A stretch of DNA of 64,000 nt from Rhizobium anhuiense (GCF_003985145.1 NZ_ML133523.1:62001-126000), one strand, 5' to 3'; positions 9,477 to 18,785 are shown, numbered from the stretch's first letter. Made by a program: numbers and translations. Notes: generated by a model from the sequence alone, not told the origin.

Positions 9477-10928
9477 TCAGCCTTTGGCGGCGCCTTTCGA
9501 CGGTTTGGCCTTGTAGCCGCTGATCTCCTCGCCGGCGGTCGGGGAGAAGCGCAGGTTCCAGAAGGTCGCGGTGATCGAGATGATCGTGACGACGACGAAT
9601 GCGGCCGAAAAATCGCCGAGAGCAGGCGTTTCGGCGCCTGACAGGGCCATGGAGCCGTGCAGCGCCAAGGCGCCGATGCAGATGCCGAGCGACAGCATCA
9701 GCTGCTGGAAGGTGGTGTAGAAGCTGGTGGCCGAGCTCATCCGCTCCTTGTCGATCTCGTCATAGGCAATGGTGTTATAGGCGGTGAACTGGAACGACAG
9801 GAAGAAGGCGCTGAGCACCAGGACGACGAAGATCAGCGGCATCGGCCAGTCCGGCCGGAAGGCGGCGCAGAGGCCATAGCCAATCGTGCCGAAGATGCCG
9901 TTGAGGACGAGGCTGCGGCGGAAGCCCAGCCGGCTGAAGACGAACTTCGCCATCGGCTTCATGGCGAGCGCGCCGATCGCGGTGGCGATGACGATCTGGC
10001 CGGCCGCGGCGGCAGACAGGCCGAAGCCGATCTGGAAAAGCAGCGGCAGCAGGAAGGGCTGCGCCCCTTGCGTGATGCGCGTCAACGAACCGGCGATGAC
10101 TGACGTGCCGAAACTCGGGACCTTCATCAGCGAGAAATCCATGATCGGCGACGGGTGCTTGCGGGCATGCTTGAGATAGGCGATGCCGAAGATGAGGCCA
10201 AGGGCGATCAGGAAGATCGAGAAGGCGCCCTCGCCTTCATGGCTCGACATTTCGAAGCCGAAGAGCAGCGAGCCGAGCGAGATTCCGGAGAGGATGAAGC
10301 CGATTGTATCGAAGGGACCGCTGGCCTTGCCCTTCACCTCGTCAATGTAGATCGAGACGAAGATCATGCCGATGATGCCGACCGGCACGTTGATATAGAA
10401 GATCCAGCGCCAGTCGAGATAGGTGACGATGAAGCCGCCGAGCGGCGGACCGATGATCGGGCCGATCAGCGCCGGCACGAGCAGCCATGACATGGCGCTG
10501 ACCATATCCTTGCGGTCGACGCTGCGCATCAGCACCAGGCGCCCGACCGGCATCATCATCGCGCCACCCATGCCCTGCAGCAGCCGCGCCAGCACCAGGA
10601 AGGACAGCGTCGGCGCGAGCGCACAAAGGATGGAGCCGGCGACGAAGACGGCGATGGCGGCGCGGAAGACGGTGCGCGAGCCGAAACTGTCGGCCATCCG
10701 GCCGCTTGCCGGAATGAAGATCGCAAGGCTCAGGAGATAGGAGGTGAGTGCGATCGACATGGCCGGCGCGCTGACGGCGAAATCGCGCGCCATTGTGGGC
10801 AGCGCCGTCGCCAGTACGGTCGCATCGATATTTTCCATCAGCATCGCACTCGCGACAATCATCGCGATCACCCGGAAATTGGGCGCGGCGCGCCGAACCA
10901 TCGGCGCCTGGTAAATCTGATCCGACAT
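9477..10928 (-). CDS. MFS multidrug efflux transporter (DHA2-like)
   Basis: 483 residues with many hydrophobic segments, consistent with 12-14 helices. The motif ASGRMADSFGSRTVFRAA between helices 2 and 3 is the MFS motif A. MGGAMMMPVGRLVLMRSV and a WRWIFYINVPVGIIGM stretch are typical of drug:H+ antiporters of the EmrB/QacA group. It probably exports toxic compounds across the inner membrane. No regulator is directly adjacent, and the divergent neighbour is selO. The C-terminus is short and Lys-rich (KAKPSKGAAKG). Confidence 0.87.
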   Translation of the reverse strand: MSDQIYQAPMVRRAAPNFRVIAMIVASAMLMENIDATVLATALPTMARDFAVSAPAMSIALTSYLLSLAIFIPASGRMADSFGSRTVFRAAIAVFVAGSILCALAPTLSFLVLARLLQGMGGAMMMPVGRLVLMRSVDRKDMVSAMSWLLVPALIGPIIGPPLGGFIVTYLDWRWIFYINVPVGIIGMIFVSIYIDEVKGKASGPFDTIGFILSGISLGSLLFGFEMSSHEGEGAFSIFLIALGLIFGIAYLKHARKHPSPIMDFSLMKVPSFGTSVIAGSLTRITQGAQPFLLPLLFQIGFGLSAAAAGQIVIATAIGALAMKPMAKFVFSRLGFRRSLVLNGIFGTIGYGLCAAFRPDWPMPLIFVVLVLSAFFLSFQFTAYNTIAYDEIDKERMSSATSFYTTFQQLMLSLGICIGALALHGSMALSGAETPALGDFSAAFVVVTIISITATFWNLRFSPTAGEEISGYKAKPSKGAAKG

Positions 10929-11175
10929 CGTCCGGAATCACTCACGGTGGCGCGGCGGAGCACACGAAGCAGCTGGGCCGCGGAGATGACTGGCGCAAGG
11001 CCAAGGGGAGACGATTTGCTATACGCCGGCGATCATGGCGGCGCTATGTCCTTTATGGCAAAGCTGCTTTGACGAGAGGTAAAGGCAGATCACGATTCCT
11101 TGCACTCGTCCGCTCTTCGTGAAGGTCTTCATCTCCCGGCTTGCGCGGCATGCCTCCCAGCCCTACCTATGAGTG

Positions 11176-12678
11176 ATGACCTCCGCCCTGCAGACAAACC
11201 GGCCCAGTGCGGCCTTTCCGTTCGACAACAGCTATGTCGGCTTGCCTCAGCACTTCTTTGCGCCGCAGGCGCCGACGCCGGTGGCGGAGCCCTGGCTGAT
11301 CAAGCTGAACGAGCCGCTCGCCGCCGAGCTCGGGCTTGACGTCGAGGCCCTGCGCCGCGACGGTGCGGCGATCTTTTCCGGCAATCTCCTGCCCGAAGGG
11401 GCCGAACCGCTGGCCATGGCCTATGCCGGGCATCAGTTCGGCGGCTTCTCGCCGCAGCTCGGCGACGGGCGGGCGATCCTTCTCGGCGAGGTGATCGACC
11501 GCAACGGCAAGCGCTATGACATCCAGCTGAAGGGTGCGGGCCCGACGCCTTTTTCAAGACGCGGCGACGGCCGGGCGGCAATCGGGCCGGTGCTCAGGGA
11601 ATATATCATCAGCGAGGCGATGTTTGCGCTCGGCATTCCCGCCACGCGGGCGCTGGCGGCGGTGACGACAGGCGAGCCGGTCTATCGCGAAGAGGTGCTG
11701 CCGGGCGCGGTCTTCACCCGCGTCGCAGCCAGCCATATCCGTGTCGGCACCTTCCAGTATTTCGCGGCCAGGGGCGACACCGACGGCGTGCGGGCGCTGG
11801 CCGACTATGTGATCGACCGGCATTATCCGGCGCTGAAAGAGGCCGAGAACCCCTATCTCGCGCTTTTCGATGCGGTCTCGGAGCGCCAGGCGGCGTTGAT
11901 CGCCCGCTGGCTGCATGTCGGATTTATCCATGGCGTGATGAACACCGACAATATGACCGTCTCCGGCGAGACCATCGATTTCGGCCCCTGCGCCTTCATG
12001 GATACCTATGATCCGGCGACCGTCTTCTCGTCGATCGACCAGCACGGGCGTTATGCCTATGCCAACCAGCCCGGCATCGGCCAATGGAACCTTGCAAGGC
12101 TCGGCGAGACACTGCTGTCGCTGATCGACGCCAATCCCGACAGCGCCGTCGACAAGGCGAATGTGGTGATCAAGAATTATGGCGAACGGTTCCAGGCGCA
12201 TTGGCTGGCCGGCATGCGAGAGAAGATCGGCCTTGCCGGGCAAGAGGACGGCGATCTCGAACTGGTGCAGGCACTGCTGTCGCTGATGCAGACGCAGGCC
12301 GCCGATTTCACCCTGACCTTCCGGCGGCTGTCGGATCTTGCCGGCGATGACGCGGCAGAGCCGGGTTTTGCGGCGAGTTTCCGCGAACCGGAGGCCTGCG
12401 GCGCCTGGCTTGCGCAGTGGCGCGAGCGGCTGTCGCGCGATCCGCAGTCGGCCACCGAGCGCGCCATTGCCATGCGTAGCGTCAATCCGGCCTTCATTCC
12501 ACGCAATCACCGGGTCGAGCAGGCGATCGAGGCCGCGGTCGAGAACGGCGATTTCTCGCTGTTCGAGGCGCTGCTGACCGTGCTTTCAAAACCCTATGAG
12601 GATCAGCCGGGCTTTGCCGCCTATCGGGCACCGCCGAAGCCGGACGAACGGGTGCTTGCGACCTTCTGCGGGACGTAA
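11176..12678 (+). CDS. selO: protein adenylyltransferase SelO (YdiU/UPF0061)
   Basis: About 500 residues, full family length. The family signature is clear: FPFDNSYVGLP near the start, AMAYAGHQFGGFSPQLGDGR, QLKGAGPTPFSRRGDGRA, and GVMNTDNMTVSGETIDFGPC. SelO is a pseudokinase fold that binds ATP in flipped orientation and transfers AMP to Ser/Thr/Tyr of proteins, with a role in oxidative stress in the organisms studied. The bacterial form lacks the C-terminal selenocysteine. ATG 11176 is taken; a GTG one codon earlier is equally possible, and no good Shine-Dalgarno decides. Confidence 0.92.
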   Translation: MTSALQTNRPSAAFPFDNSYVGLPQHFFAPQAPTPVAEPWLIKLNEPLAAELGLDVEALRRDGAAIFSGNLLPEGAEPLAMAYAGHQFGGFSPQLGDGRAILLGEVIDRNGKRYDIQLKGAGPTPFSRRGDGRAAIGPVLREYIISEAMFALGIPATRALAAVTTGEPVYREEVLPGAVFTRVAASHIRVGTFQYFAARGDTDGVRALADYVIDRHYPALKEAENPYLALFDAVSERQAALIARWLHVGFIHGVMNTDNMTVSGETIDFGPCAFMDTYDPATVFSSIDQHGRYAYANQPGIGQWNLARLGETLLSLIDANPDSAVDKANVVIKNYGERFQAHWLAGMREKIGLAGQEDGDLELVQALLSLMQTQAADFTLTFRRLSDLAGDDAAEPGFAASFREPEACGAWLAQWRERLSRDPQSATERAIAMRSVNPAFIPRNHRVEQAIEAAVENGDFSLFEALLTVLSKPYEDQPGFAAYRAPPKPDERVLATFCGT

Positions 12679-12856
12679 CAGGCGTCGTCATCTCCTCACA
12701 ATCAGCATCAAGCCCAGTTCAGGGTATCCAAAACGTGACGACAGCCTGCGGCAATTGTGGCCGTTGAAAGGCATCTCCTTCGCGCTATCTGGCTGATCGG
12801 CGGGACTTTTCCGCCGATCCCTCACCCCGGCGAACCTCAGCGGGAGATACAGCCTT

Positions 12857-15196
12857 ATGGCGATCGTCATCACCTCCATCTTCTTCATCATCATCGGGCT
12901 GGCCCTCGGCGGCGGCGGGCTGTGGCTCGTCACGCTCGGCGGCAGCGTGTTCTATCTGTTCGCCGGGCTGATGTTCCTGATCACCGCCGGGCTGCTGCTG
13001 ATGCGCAAGGCGGTGGCGCTCTGGGTCTATGCGGTGCTTGTTGTCACCGCGCTCGGCTGGGCGGTGTGGGAGGTCGGCTTCGACTGGTGGCAGTTGGGGC
13101 CGCGCGGCGGCATGATCATCCTGCTCGGGCTCTGGCTGCTGACGCCCTGGATCCGCCGGCCGCTCGGCCTGCGCAGCCCGACCGGCTTCACTTACGGCGC
13201 CAATCCCTGGCCGCTCGCCATACCCGTCATCCTCGCCATTCTCGTCGCCCTCTATTCGATGACCACAGATCCGCACGATCTTGCCGGCGATCTGCCGACC
13301 GACAAGGTCGCCGCCAGCCCCGCCTTCGGCGGCAGCGTGCCGGACGGCGAATGGCATCAATACGGCCGCACGCCCTTCGGCCAGCGCTATTCGCCGCTCG
13401 ACCAGATCACCGCCGAAAACGTCTCCACCCTTAAGGAGGTGTGGCGATACCAGACCGGCGACGTCAAGCGGCCGGAGGATGTCGGCGAGACGACCTATCA
13501 GGTAACGCCGCTCAAGGTGAAGGACACGCTCTATCTCTGCACGCCGCATAATTGGGCGATCGCGCTCGACGCCAAGACCGGCAAGGAGAAATGGAAGTAC
13601 GACGCCAACTCCGGCATGAACCCCGACCGGCAGCATCAGACTTGCCGCGGCGTCACCTATTATGCCGATCCCGCCGTTGCCGCCGGCCAGCCCTGCGCCG
13701 AGCGCGTCTACCTGCCGACATCCGACGCGCGGCTGATCGCGCTCGATGCGGCGGACGGGAAGATCTGCACCAGCTTTGCCGATCAGGGCGTGCTGCATCT
13801 GGAAGCCGGTATGCGCTACAACCCGGCCGGCTATTATTATTCCACCTCGCCGCCGGTCGCGGTGGCGGGCAAGATCATCATCGGCGGGGCGGTCAACGAC
13901 AACTACTCCACCCAGGAGCAGTCCGGCGTCATCCGCGCCTTCGACATCAATACCGGCGCGCTCATCTGGAACTGGGATTCCGGCAATCCCGACGTGACGA
14001 CGCCGCTCGCCAACGGGCAGACCTATACCACCAATTCGCCGAACAGCTGGTCGGTCTTCAGCGTCGACGAGGCGCTCGGCATGGTCTACCTCCCGCTCGG
14101 CAACCAGGTGCCTGATCAGCTCGGTATCAACCGCAGCGACAATGTCGAGAAATTCTCCTCATCGATCGTCGCGCTCGATATCGCCACCGGCCAGCTGCGC
14201 TGGGTGCGCCAGACCGTGCATCACGACCTCTGGGACATGGACGTGCCGGCACAGCCCGTTCTGATCGATCTGACGAAGCAGGACGGCACGACCGTTCCCG
14301 CCCTCGTCGGCCCGACCAAGCAGGGCGATATCTATGTGCTCGACCGGCGGACCGGCGAGCCGATCATTCCGGTCAAGGAAATCCCGGCGCCGGGCGGCGC
14401 CGTGGCCGGCGATCATACCTCGCCGACCCAGCCGATCTCCGATCTCACCTTCTCGCCCGAGCCGCTTCAGGAAAAGGACATGTGGGGCGTGTCGCTGTTC
14501 GACCAGCTCGCCTGCCGCATCGACTTCCACCGTTATCGCTACGAGGGCCGCTACACCCCGCCTTCGCTCAAAGGCACGATCGTCTATCCCGGCAATTTCG
14601 GCACCTTCAACTGGGGCTCGGTGGCGGTGGATCCGGAGCGGCAGATCATGTTCGGCATGCCGACCTATCTCGCCTTCACCTCGCGCCTGGTGCCGGCGGC
14701 CGACATTCCGCCGAGGGGCCAGGACGAGAAGGGCAGCGAACAGGGACTCAACCGCAATGACGGCGCGCCCTACGGCGTCTTCATGGGTCCCTTCCTCGGA
14801 CTGCTCAAAATCCCCTGCCAGGCGCCGCCCTGGGGCTATGTCGCCGGCGTCGACCTGCACACAGGCAAGATCGCCTATATGCACAAGAACGGCACCGTGC
14901 ATGACATGACGCCGCTGCCCCTGCCCTTCAAGGTGGGCGTGCCGGGCATCGGCGGGCCGATGCTGACCAAGGGCGGCGTCGCCTTCCTCGGGGCTGCGGT
15001 CGACAACTATCTGCGCGCTTACGACGTGACGAGTGGGCGGCAGCTCTGGCAGGGACGGCTTCCCGCCGGCGGCCAGGCGACGCCGATGACCTATATGGCT
15101 GATGACAACAAACAATATGTCGTCATGGTCGCCGGCGGCCACGGCTCGGTCGGCACGAAGCCCGGCGACTACGTGATCGCCTATACGCTGCCTTGA
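12857..15196 (+). CDS. gcd: membrane-bound PQQ-dependent glucose dehydrogenase
   Basis: 779 residues, close to the 796 of the E. coli enzyme. About 140 N-terminal residues form five membrane helices, and the rest is the periplasmic eight-bladed PQQ propeller (repeats such as VKDTLYLCTPHNWAIALDAKTGKEKW and GDIYVLDRRTGEP). It oxidises glucose to gluconolactone in the periplasm and feeds ubiquinone. The acid produced is the basis of phosphate solubilisation in many soil bacteria. No pqq synthesis genes are visible here. GGGAG precedes the ATG. Confidence 0.93.
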   Translation: MAIVITSIFFIIIGLALGGGGLWLVTLGGSVFYLFAGLMFLITAGLLLMRKAVALWVYAVLVVTALGWAVWEVGFDWWQLGPRGGMIILLGLWLLTPWIRRPLGLRSPTGFTYGANPWPLAIPVILAILVALYSMTTDPHDLAGDLPTDKVAASPAFGGSVPDGEWHQYGRTPFGQRYSPLDQITAENVSTLKEVWRYQTGDVKRPEDVGETTYQVTPLKVKDTLYLCTPHNWAIALDAKTGKEKWKYDANSGMNPDRQHQTCRGVTYYADPAVAAGQPCAERVYLPTSDARLIALDAADGKICTSFADQGVLHLEAGMRYNPAGYYYSTSPPVAVAGKIIIGGAVNDNYSTQEQSGVIRAFDINTGALIWNWDSGNPDVTTPLANGQTYTTNSPNSWSVFSVDEALGMVYLPLGNQVPDQLGINRSDNVEKFSSSIVALDIATGQLRWVRQTVHHDLWDMDVPAQPVLIDLTKQDGTTVPALVGPTKQGDIYVLDRRTGEPIIPVKEIPAPGGAVAGDHTSPTQPISDLTFSPEPLQEKDMWGVSLFDQLACRIDFHRYRYEGRYTPPSLKGTIVYPGNFGTFNWGSVAVDPERQIMFGMPTYLAFTSRLVPAADIPPRGQDEKGSEQGLNRNDGAPYGVFMGPFLGLLKIPCQAPPWGYVAGVDLHTGKIAYMHKNGTVHDMTPLPLPFKVGVPGIGGPMLTKGGVAFLGAAVDNYLRAYDVTSGRQLWQGRLPAGGQATPMTYMADDNKQYVVMVAGGHGSVGTKPGDYVIAYTLP

Positions 15197-15229
15197 TGGC
15201 CCAAGGCTCTTCGGTTCGCGCCCATGGCA

Positions 15230-15445
15230 GCCCCTCACTGCCTGTGGCTTGCCCCTCACCCTAACCTTACCGGGGTCGAGCCCCTCGTCTCGACCCGTCC
15301 TTCGGACCCCCGCTCGCGGGGAGAAGGGACGTGCCAAACGCGGCCTCGAGGTTGAGGAAGGCGGCGCGGCATGGTCTCTTCGCCCCGTTTACGGGGAGAG
15401 GATGCCGGCAAGCGGATGAGGGGCTGGTTTCAGGATTTCATACAA
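15230..15445. repeat. RIME-like intergenic element (copy 1)
   Basis: The 281 bp between the convergent gcd and beta-lactamase genes is filled by RIME-type modules: CCCCTCACCCTAACC at 15254, CCCGCTCGCGGGGAGAAGG near 15310, CCCCGTTTACGGGGAGAGG near 15383, and GCCGGCAAGCGGATGAGGGGC at the end. Such Rhizobium-specific mosaic elements form strong stem-loops and here could end both transcripts. Confidence 0.75.
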
Positions 15446-15478
15446 CTCGCGGGAAACCCGCGTCAGCTTTCTCCCGAT

Positions 15479-16399
15479 TCACACCATCTCGACGATCATG
15501 CGGCCGACTTCGGCGAAGACCGGGTTGAGTTCCGTCACCGGTGCGGTCGCCTCGGCGATATAGACGGCGGCGACGATCGGGCCGCGATCCGGGGGCCAGA
15601 TGACGGCGATATCGCCGAGAGTGCCGTTCGGGCCGGTGCCGGTCTTGTCACCGACCTTCCAATCCTGGGGCAGGCCGGCCCGCAGCCGTTCCTTGCCTGT
15701 GGTGCTGGCCACCAGCCAGGCGATCAGCCGGTCGCAGGAAGCCTCGGCAAGCACCGAGCCGAGCGTCAGGTTGCCGAGCGTGTCGAGCATCGCCTCCGGG
15801 GTCGTCGTGTCGCGCGGATCGCCCTTTTTGCCCTCGTTCAGCGTCGGTTCGGTGCGGTCGAGACGCGTGGCGCCATCGCCGATCGAGCGCAGCCAATCGG
15901 TCAGTCCTGCCGGCCCGCCAAAACTTTCGAGCAGCAGGTTGCCGGCGGTATTGTCGCTGACGGTCACCGCCGCCTCGCAGAGTTCAGCAACGGTCATGCC
16001 GTCGGTGCCCGCATGTTTTTCGCTGAGCGGCGAATAGTCGACGAGTTTGTCCTTGCCATAAGTCACCCGCCGGTCGAGCTTCTCCTCGCCCTTGTCGACA
16101 CGGGCCAGCACGAAACCTGCTGCCAGCGCCTTGAAGGTGCTGCACATCGGAAAGGCTTCGCTGCCGCGATAGCCGAAGGAGATGCTCGTTTCAGTGTCGA
16201 GCACCGAAACGCCGAGACGGCCGCCGGTGCGTTTTTCGAGCGCAGCAAGGCGGTGCTGGATGTCGTCGTCGCCCTTCTCGGTATTCTCCTCCTTGGTCCC
16301 CTCCTCGGCATTGGCGGGAAGCACCAGCGCGGGCAGGCCCATCGCAGGCAGGCAAAGGGCCGAGCCGAGCAGCATGCGGCGGGTCAAACTGAGATCCAT
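15479..16399 (-). CDS. bla: class A beta-lactamase
   Basis: 306 residues from the ATG with GGAGG 7 bases upstream; the frame extends another 37 codons without support. A Tat/Sec-like signal (TRRMLLGSALCLPAMGLPALVLPANA) is followed by an acidic linker. All class A active-site elements are present: STFK (nucleophile Ser and Lys), VSDN (SDN loop), EPTLNE (omega-loop Glu) and DKTGTG (KTG). It hydrolyses penicillins and possibly cephalosporins in the periplasm. No AmpR-type regulator is next to it; the neighbours are gcd (convergent) and dmeF. The twin Arg in TRRMLL suggests possible Tat export. Confidence 0.92.
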   Translation of the reverse strand: MDLSLTRRMLLGSALCLPAMGLPALVLPANAEEGTKEENTEKGDDDIQHRLAALEKRTGGRLGVSVLDTETSISFGYRGSEAFPMCSTFKALAAGFVLARVDKGEEKLDRRVTYGKDKLVDYSPLSEKHAGTDGMTVAELCEAAVTVSDNTAGNLLLESFGGPAGLTDWLRSIGDGATRLDRTEPTLNEGKKGDPRDTTTPEAMLDTLGNLTLGSVLAEASCDRLIAWLVASTTGKERLRAGLPQDWKVGDKTGTGPNGTLGDIAVIWPPDRGPIVAAVYIAEATAPVTELNPVFAEVGRMIVEMV

Positions 16400-16506
16400 G
16401 AAATCCTCCGGCGGGTGGGAGGACAGAGCTAAGGAGCGATTGCGGCGACTTGTCGTCAACGCGGCGACTTCTTCGCCCGCCGAGCGACCTCTATCGTCCG
16501 CGCTGG

Positions 16507-17538
16507 TCACGCGGCGCGGGTGACCTCGACCGTCACATGCGACAATTCCGTCAGCGCCGAAAGCCTGCCCTTGTAGAAGGCCGGATCGCGCGGCTGCGAG
16601 GTGAGGACGGCGACGATTGCCGCATGATGGCCGGGGCCGACCTGCCAGACATGCAGATCGGTGATCCGGTCGTCCTCGGTCTCGATGGCGCCGCGGATTT
16701 CGGTCGGCAGCGTCTCGCCTTCGGGGACGACGTCGAGAAGGACGCCGCCCGAGGATTTCATCAGGCTCCAGGACCAGTTGGCGATGACCAACCCGCCGAC
16801 GATGCCCATGATGGGATCGAGCCAGAGCCAGCCGTAAAGGCTGCCGAGCGTCAGCGCCGCGATGGCGAGCACCGAGGTCAGGGCATCGGCGATCACATGC
16901 AGATAGGCGGCGCGGATATTGTTGTCGCCGGTCTTTGCGGTGTGGGCGTGGTCGCCATGTCCATGGCGCCCGTGATCGCCATGTCCGTGGTGGCCGTGAG
17001 CGTGATGATGGTGGCCATGGTGCGCATGCTGGCCATGCCCGTGCATATGATGGCCATGCGCGGCATGGCCGCCGCCGGCGAGCAGCCAGGCGCTGGCGAG
17101 GTTGACAGCAAGGCCGATGACCGCAACGGCAATCGCCTGGGCAAAACCGATCGGCACGGGGTTAGAAAGGCGCAGCAGGCTTTCGTAGGCCATCAGCAGG
17201 GCAATCAGGGCAAGGACGATGGCGCTGGCAAAGCCGGCGAGATCGCCGAGCTTGCCGGTGCCGAAGGTGAAGCGCGGATTGCGCGCCTGCCGACGGGCGA
17301 AGAGATAGGCGAGCGCCGAAATCAGCAGCGCACTGGCATGGGTCGACATGTGCCAGCCGTCGGCAACAAGGGCCATGGAGCCGTAGACGGTGCCGGCGGC
17401 GATTTCCGCCACCATCATCACCGCCGTCAGCGCGATCACCAGCCAGATGCGCCGCTCATTGCGCGTGTGATCGGCGCCGAGGAAGACATGGTCGTGTTCC
17501 AGGGCGTCCATTCCAGCCTTGTCGATTCCGGCACGCAT
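16507..17538 (-). CDS. dmeF: Ni/Co efflux transporter DmeF (cation diffusion facilitator)
   Basis: 343 residues. The CDF membrane domain has the metal-site motifs VADGWHMSTH (helix 2) and HVIADALTS (helix 5, HxxxD). A long cytoplasmic loop at residues 158-199 has 22 His in 42 positions. The family exports divalent metals by proton antiport. The direct pairing with an RcnR/CsoR-type regulator matches the dmeRF nickel/cobalt resistance operon known from R. leguminosarum. ATG 17538 is chosen over the GTG at 17556 because AAGGAG lies 7 bases before it. It starts 23 bp after dmeR. Confidence 0.9.
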   Translation of the reverse strand: MRAGIDKAGMDALEHDHVFLGADHTRNERRIWLVIALTAVMMVAEIAAGTVYGSMALVADGWHMSTHASALLISALAYLFARRQARNPRFTFGTGKLGDLAGFASAIVLALIALLMAYESLLRLSNPVPIGFAQAIAVAVIGLAVNLASAWLLAGGGHAAHGHHMHGHGQHAHHGHHHHAHGHHGHGDHGRHGHGDHAHTAKTGDNNIRAAYLHVIADALTSVLAIAALTLGSLYGWLWLDPIMGIVGGLVIANWSWSLMKSSGGVLLDVVPEGETLPTEIRGAIETEDDRITDLHVWQVGPGHHAAIVAVLTSQPRDPAFYKGRLSALTELSHVTVEVTRAA

Positions 17539-17561
17539 TACAGGCTCCTTCTTCACGGCAT

Positions 17562-17834
17562 TCAGCGAATATAGATTCTCAAGACTTCCGATATTTCCTC
17601 GACCGCCTCGGTCCTCGCCGCATCATTGGCGGCATTCAGCACATGTTCGCGCAAGTGGTCGTCGAGCACCTCGCCGGTCAACCCGGTCAGCGCGCCACGG
17701 ATCGAGGCAAGCAGTTGCAGAATTTCGCCGCAAGGGCGCTCAGCCTCGAGCGCACGCTCGACCGCCTCCATCTGCCCTTTCAGGCGGCTGATGCGGGCGA
17801 CGAGCTTCTTTTTCTGCAGGGTGGTGTGGGACAT
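17562..17834 (-). CDS. dmeR: metal-sensing repressor DmeR (CsoR/RcnR family)
   Basis: 90 residues, all alpha-helical family. The sensor residues of the RcnR subgroup are all present: His3, Cys35, His60 and His64, in the expected positions. This favours nickel/cobalt over copper. It should bind the operator just upstream when metal-free and release on metal binding, inducing dmeF downstream. It is the first gene of the dmeR-dmeF transcript. No good Shine-Dalgarno is seen before its ATG. Confidence 0.92.
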   Translation of the reverse strand: MSHTTLQKKKLVARISRLKGQMEAVERALEAERPCGEILQLLASIRGALTGLTGEVLDDHLREHVLNAANDAARTEAVEEISEVLRIYIR

Positions 17835-17847
17835 GGTGGGTTCTCAT

Positions 17848-17869
17848 ATAGCATAGGGGGGTATAGTAT
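17848..17869. promoter_or_regulatory. DmeR operator (G-tract with flanking dyad)
   Basis: ATAGCATA-GGGGGG-TATAGTAT, 14-35 bases before the dmeR start codon. A run of G/C flanked by AT-rich inverted repeats is the established binding-site form for RcnR/CsoR-type repressors. The two arms match at six of eight positions. It probably overlaps the dmeRF promoter. Confidence 0.75.
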
Positions 17870-18003
17870 CAAGCGGAAAGCCAGGGCTCAATGCCGATGA
17901 TGTCGTTCAGCACCGCTCCTTCTCGCGACATTCGATGCGATCATGGCCGCGCGAGCCCCTCACAGCATTTTCTAATGAAAGCGAATACGCGGCTTAATCC
18001 GCC

Positions 18004-18146
18004 ATTGACAAAGGCCGCGTTTCCGACGATCTATGGCCCATGATCAAAAACGCGCACCAGAGCCGCTCGTATTTTTGGCTGTACCTGTAAAGGGCGGCCG
18101 GACAAGATCATATTGTCAACAAGCCGCCGTCAGGCGGCTTTGTTGT
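18004..18146 (+). ncRNA. possible small RNA or leader ending in a hairpin
   Basis: The 356 bp between dmeR and the GNAT gene contain no gene. ATTGACA at 18004-18010 could be a -35 element. About 110 bases further on is a perfect hairpin (AAGCCGCC-GTCA-GGCGGCTT, 18121-18140) followed by TGTTGT, a weak terminator tail. This arrangement would suit a small RNA of about 100 nt or a leader of the GNAT gene. The -10 region is poor, so the call is tentative. The rest of the gap shows nothing recognisable. Confidence 0.25.
18121..18146 (+). terminator. hairpin with short T-rich tail
   Basis: Eight-base-pair stem AAGCCGCC/GGCGGCTT with a GTCA loop followed by TGTTGT. The tail is shorter than in a good intrinsic terminator. 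It lies 45 bp before the GNAT start, so it could attenuate that gene. Confidence 0.4.
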
Positions 18147-18190
18147 ATCGGCAGCGTCCTGACGGCAGAATATCAAAGGACGCGAAGACC

Positions 18191-18685
18191 ATGACCGAAA
18201 TCGAAGACAGCGAAATTTCACTGATGCGCCCATCGGTGGTAACGATCCGCGCCGCCAAGCCGCGCGACCTGCCCGAGCTCAACGAGATGATCGCCCTGCT
18301 CGCCGCCCATCATGGCGATGCGGCTGCGACAACGCCGGAGCAACTGGAGCGCGACCTCTTCGGTCCGCTGCCCTGGATCCATGCGCTCGTGGCCGAGACC
18401 GCCGAAGGGCTGATCGGATACGCCATTCTGGTGCCGCTCTACAGGGCGCAGGAAGGCAAGCGCGGCATGGACCTGCACCATCTGTTCGTGCGCGACGGCC
18501 ATCGCGGTCACGGCACCGGCCAGTTGCTCGTCGACCGGGCGCGCGAAACCGCCCGCAAAGCCGGCTGCGGCTACCTCTCCGTCAGTGCTGCGACCGGAAA
18601 CGTGCTGGCGCACCGCTTCTACGAACAGCTGGATTTCACCCCGCGTCCGGTAACCGGCATGCGCTACATGCAGTCGATCGCCTGA
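18191..18685 (+). CDS. GNAT family N-acetyltransferase
   Basis: 164 residues. A single GNAT domain: IRAAKPRDLPELNEMI starts strand 1, and LHHLFVRDGHRGHGTGQLLV contains the acetyl-CoA pyrophosphate loop (R/Q-x-x-G-x-G/A: RGHGTG). NVLAHRFYEQLDF is the usual C-terminal block. It should acetylate an amine on a small molecule or protein. The ATG at 18191 follows AAGGACGCGAAG; the frame runs upstream to 18113 through the hairpin but that part is unlikely to be translated. Confidence 0.85.
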   Translation: MTEIEDSEISLMRPSVVTIRAAKPRDLPELNEMIALLAAHHGDAAATTPEQLERDLFGPLPWIHALVAETAEGLIGYAILVPLYRAQEGKRGMDLHHLFVRDGHRGHGTGQLLVDRARETARKAGCGYLSVSAATGNVLAHRFYEQLDFTPRPVTGMRYMQSIA

Positions 18686-18744
18686 AGCGCGTCGGGCATG
18701 GTGCGAGCGGTGTTGCGATAACGGGATGCATTAACAAAAAGCCC

Positions 18745-18785
18745 TAAAGCGCGACGAACGAATCTGAAAGATTGCGACGCGCTTC
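18745..18785. repeat. short rhizobial intergenic palindromic repeat
   Basis: AAGCGCGACG ... CGACGCGCTT arms separated by 18 bases containing GAATCTGAAAGATT. The same kind of sequence recurs between genes in rhizobial genomes, from memory. Here it lies in the 188-bp gap before a GST gene. Confidence 0.5.

Noticed and set aside
18113..18190. Upstream extension of the GNAT gene
   Set aside because: It runs through the AAGCCGCC hairpin and adds no family homology; ATG 18191 has a ribosome site.
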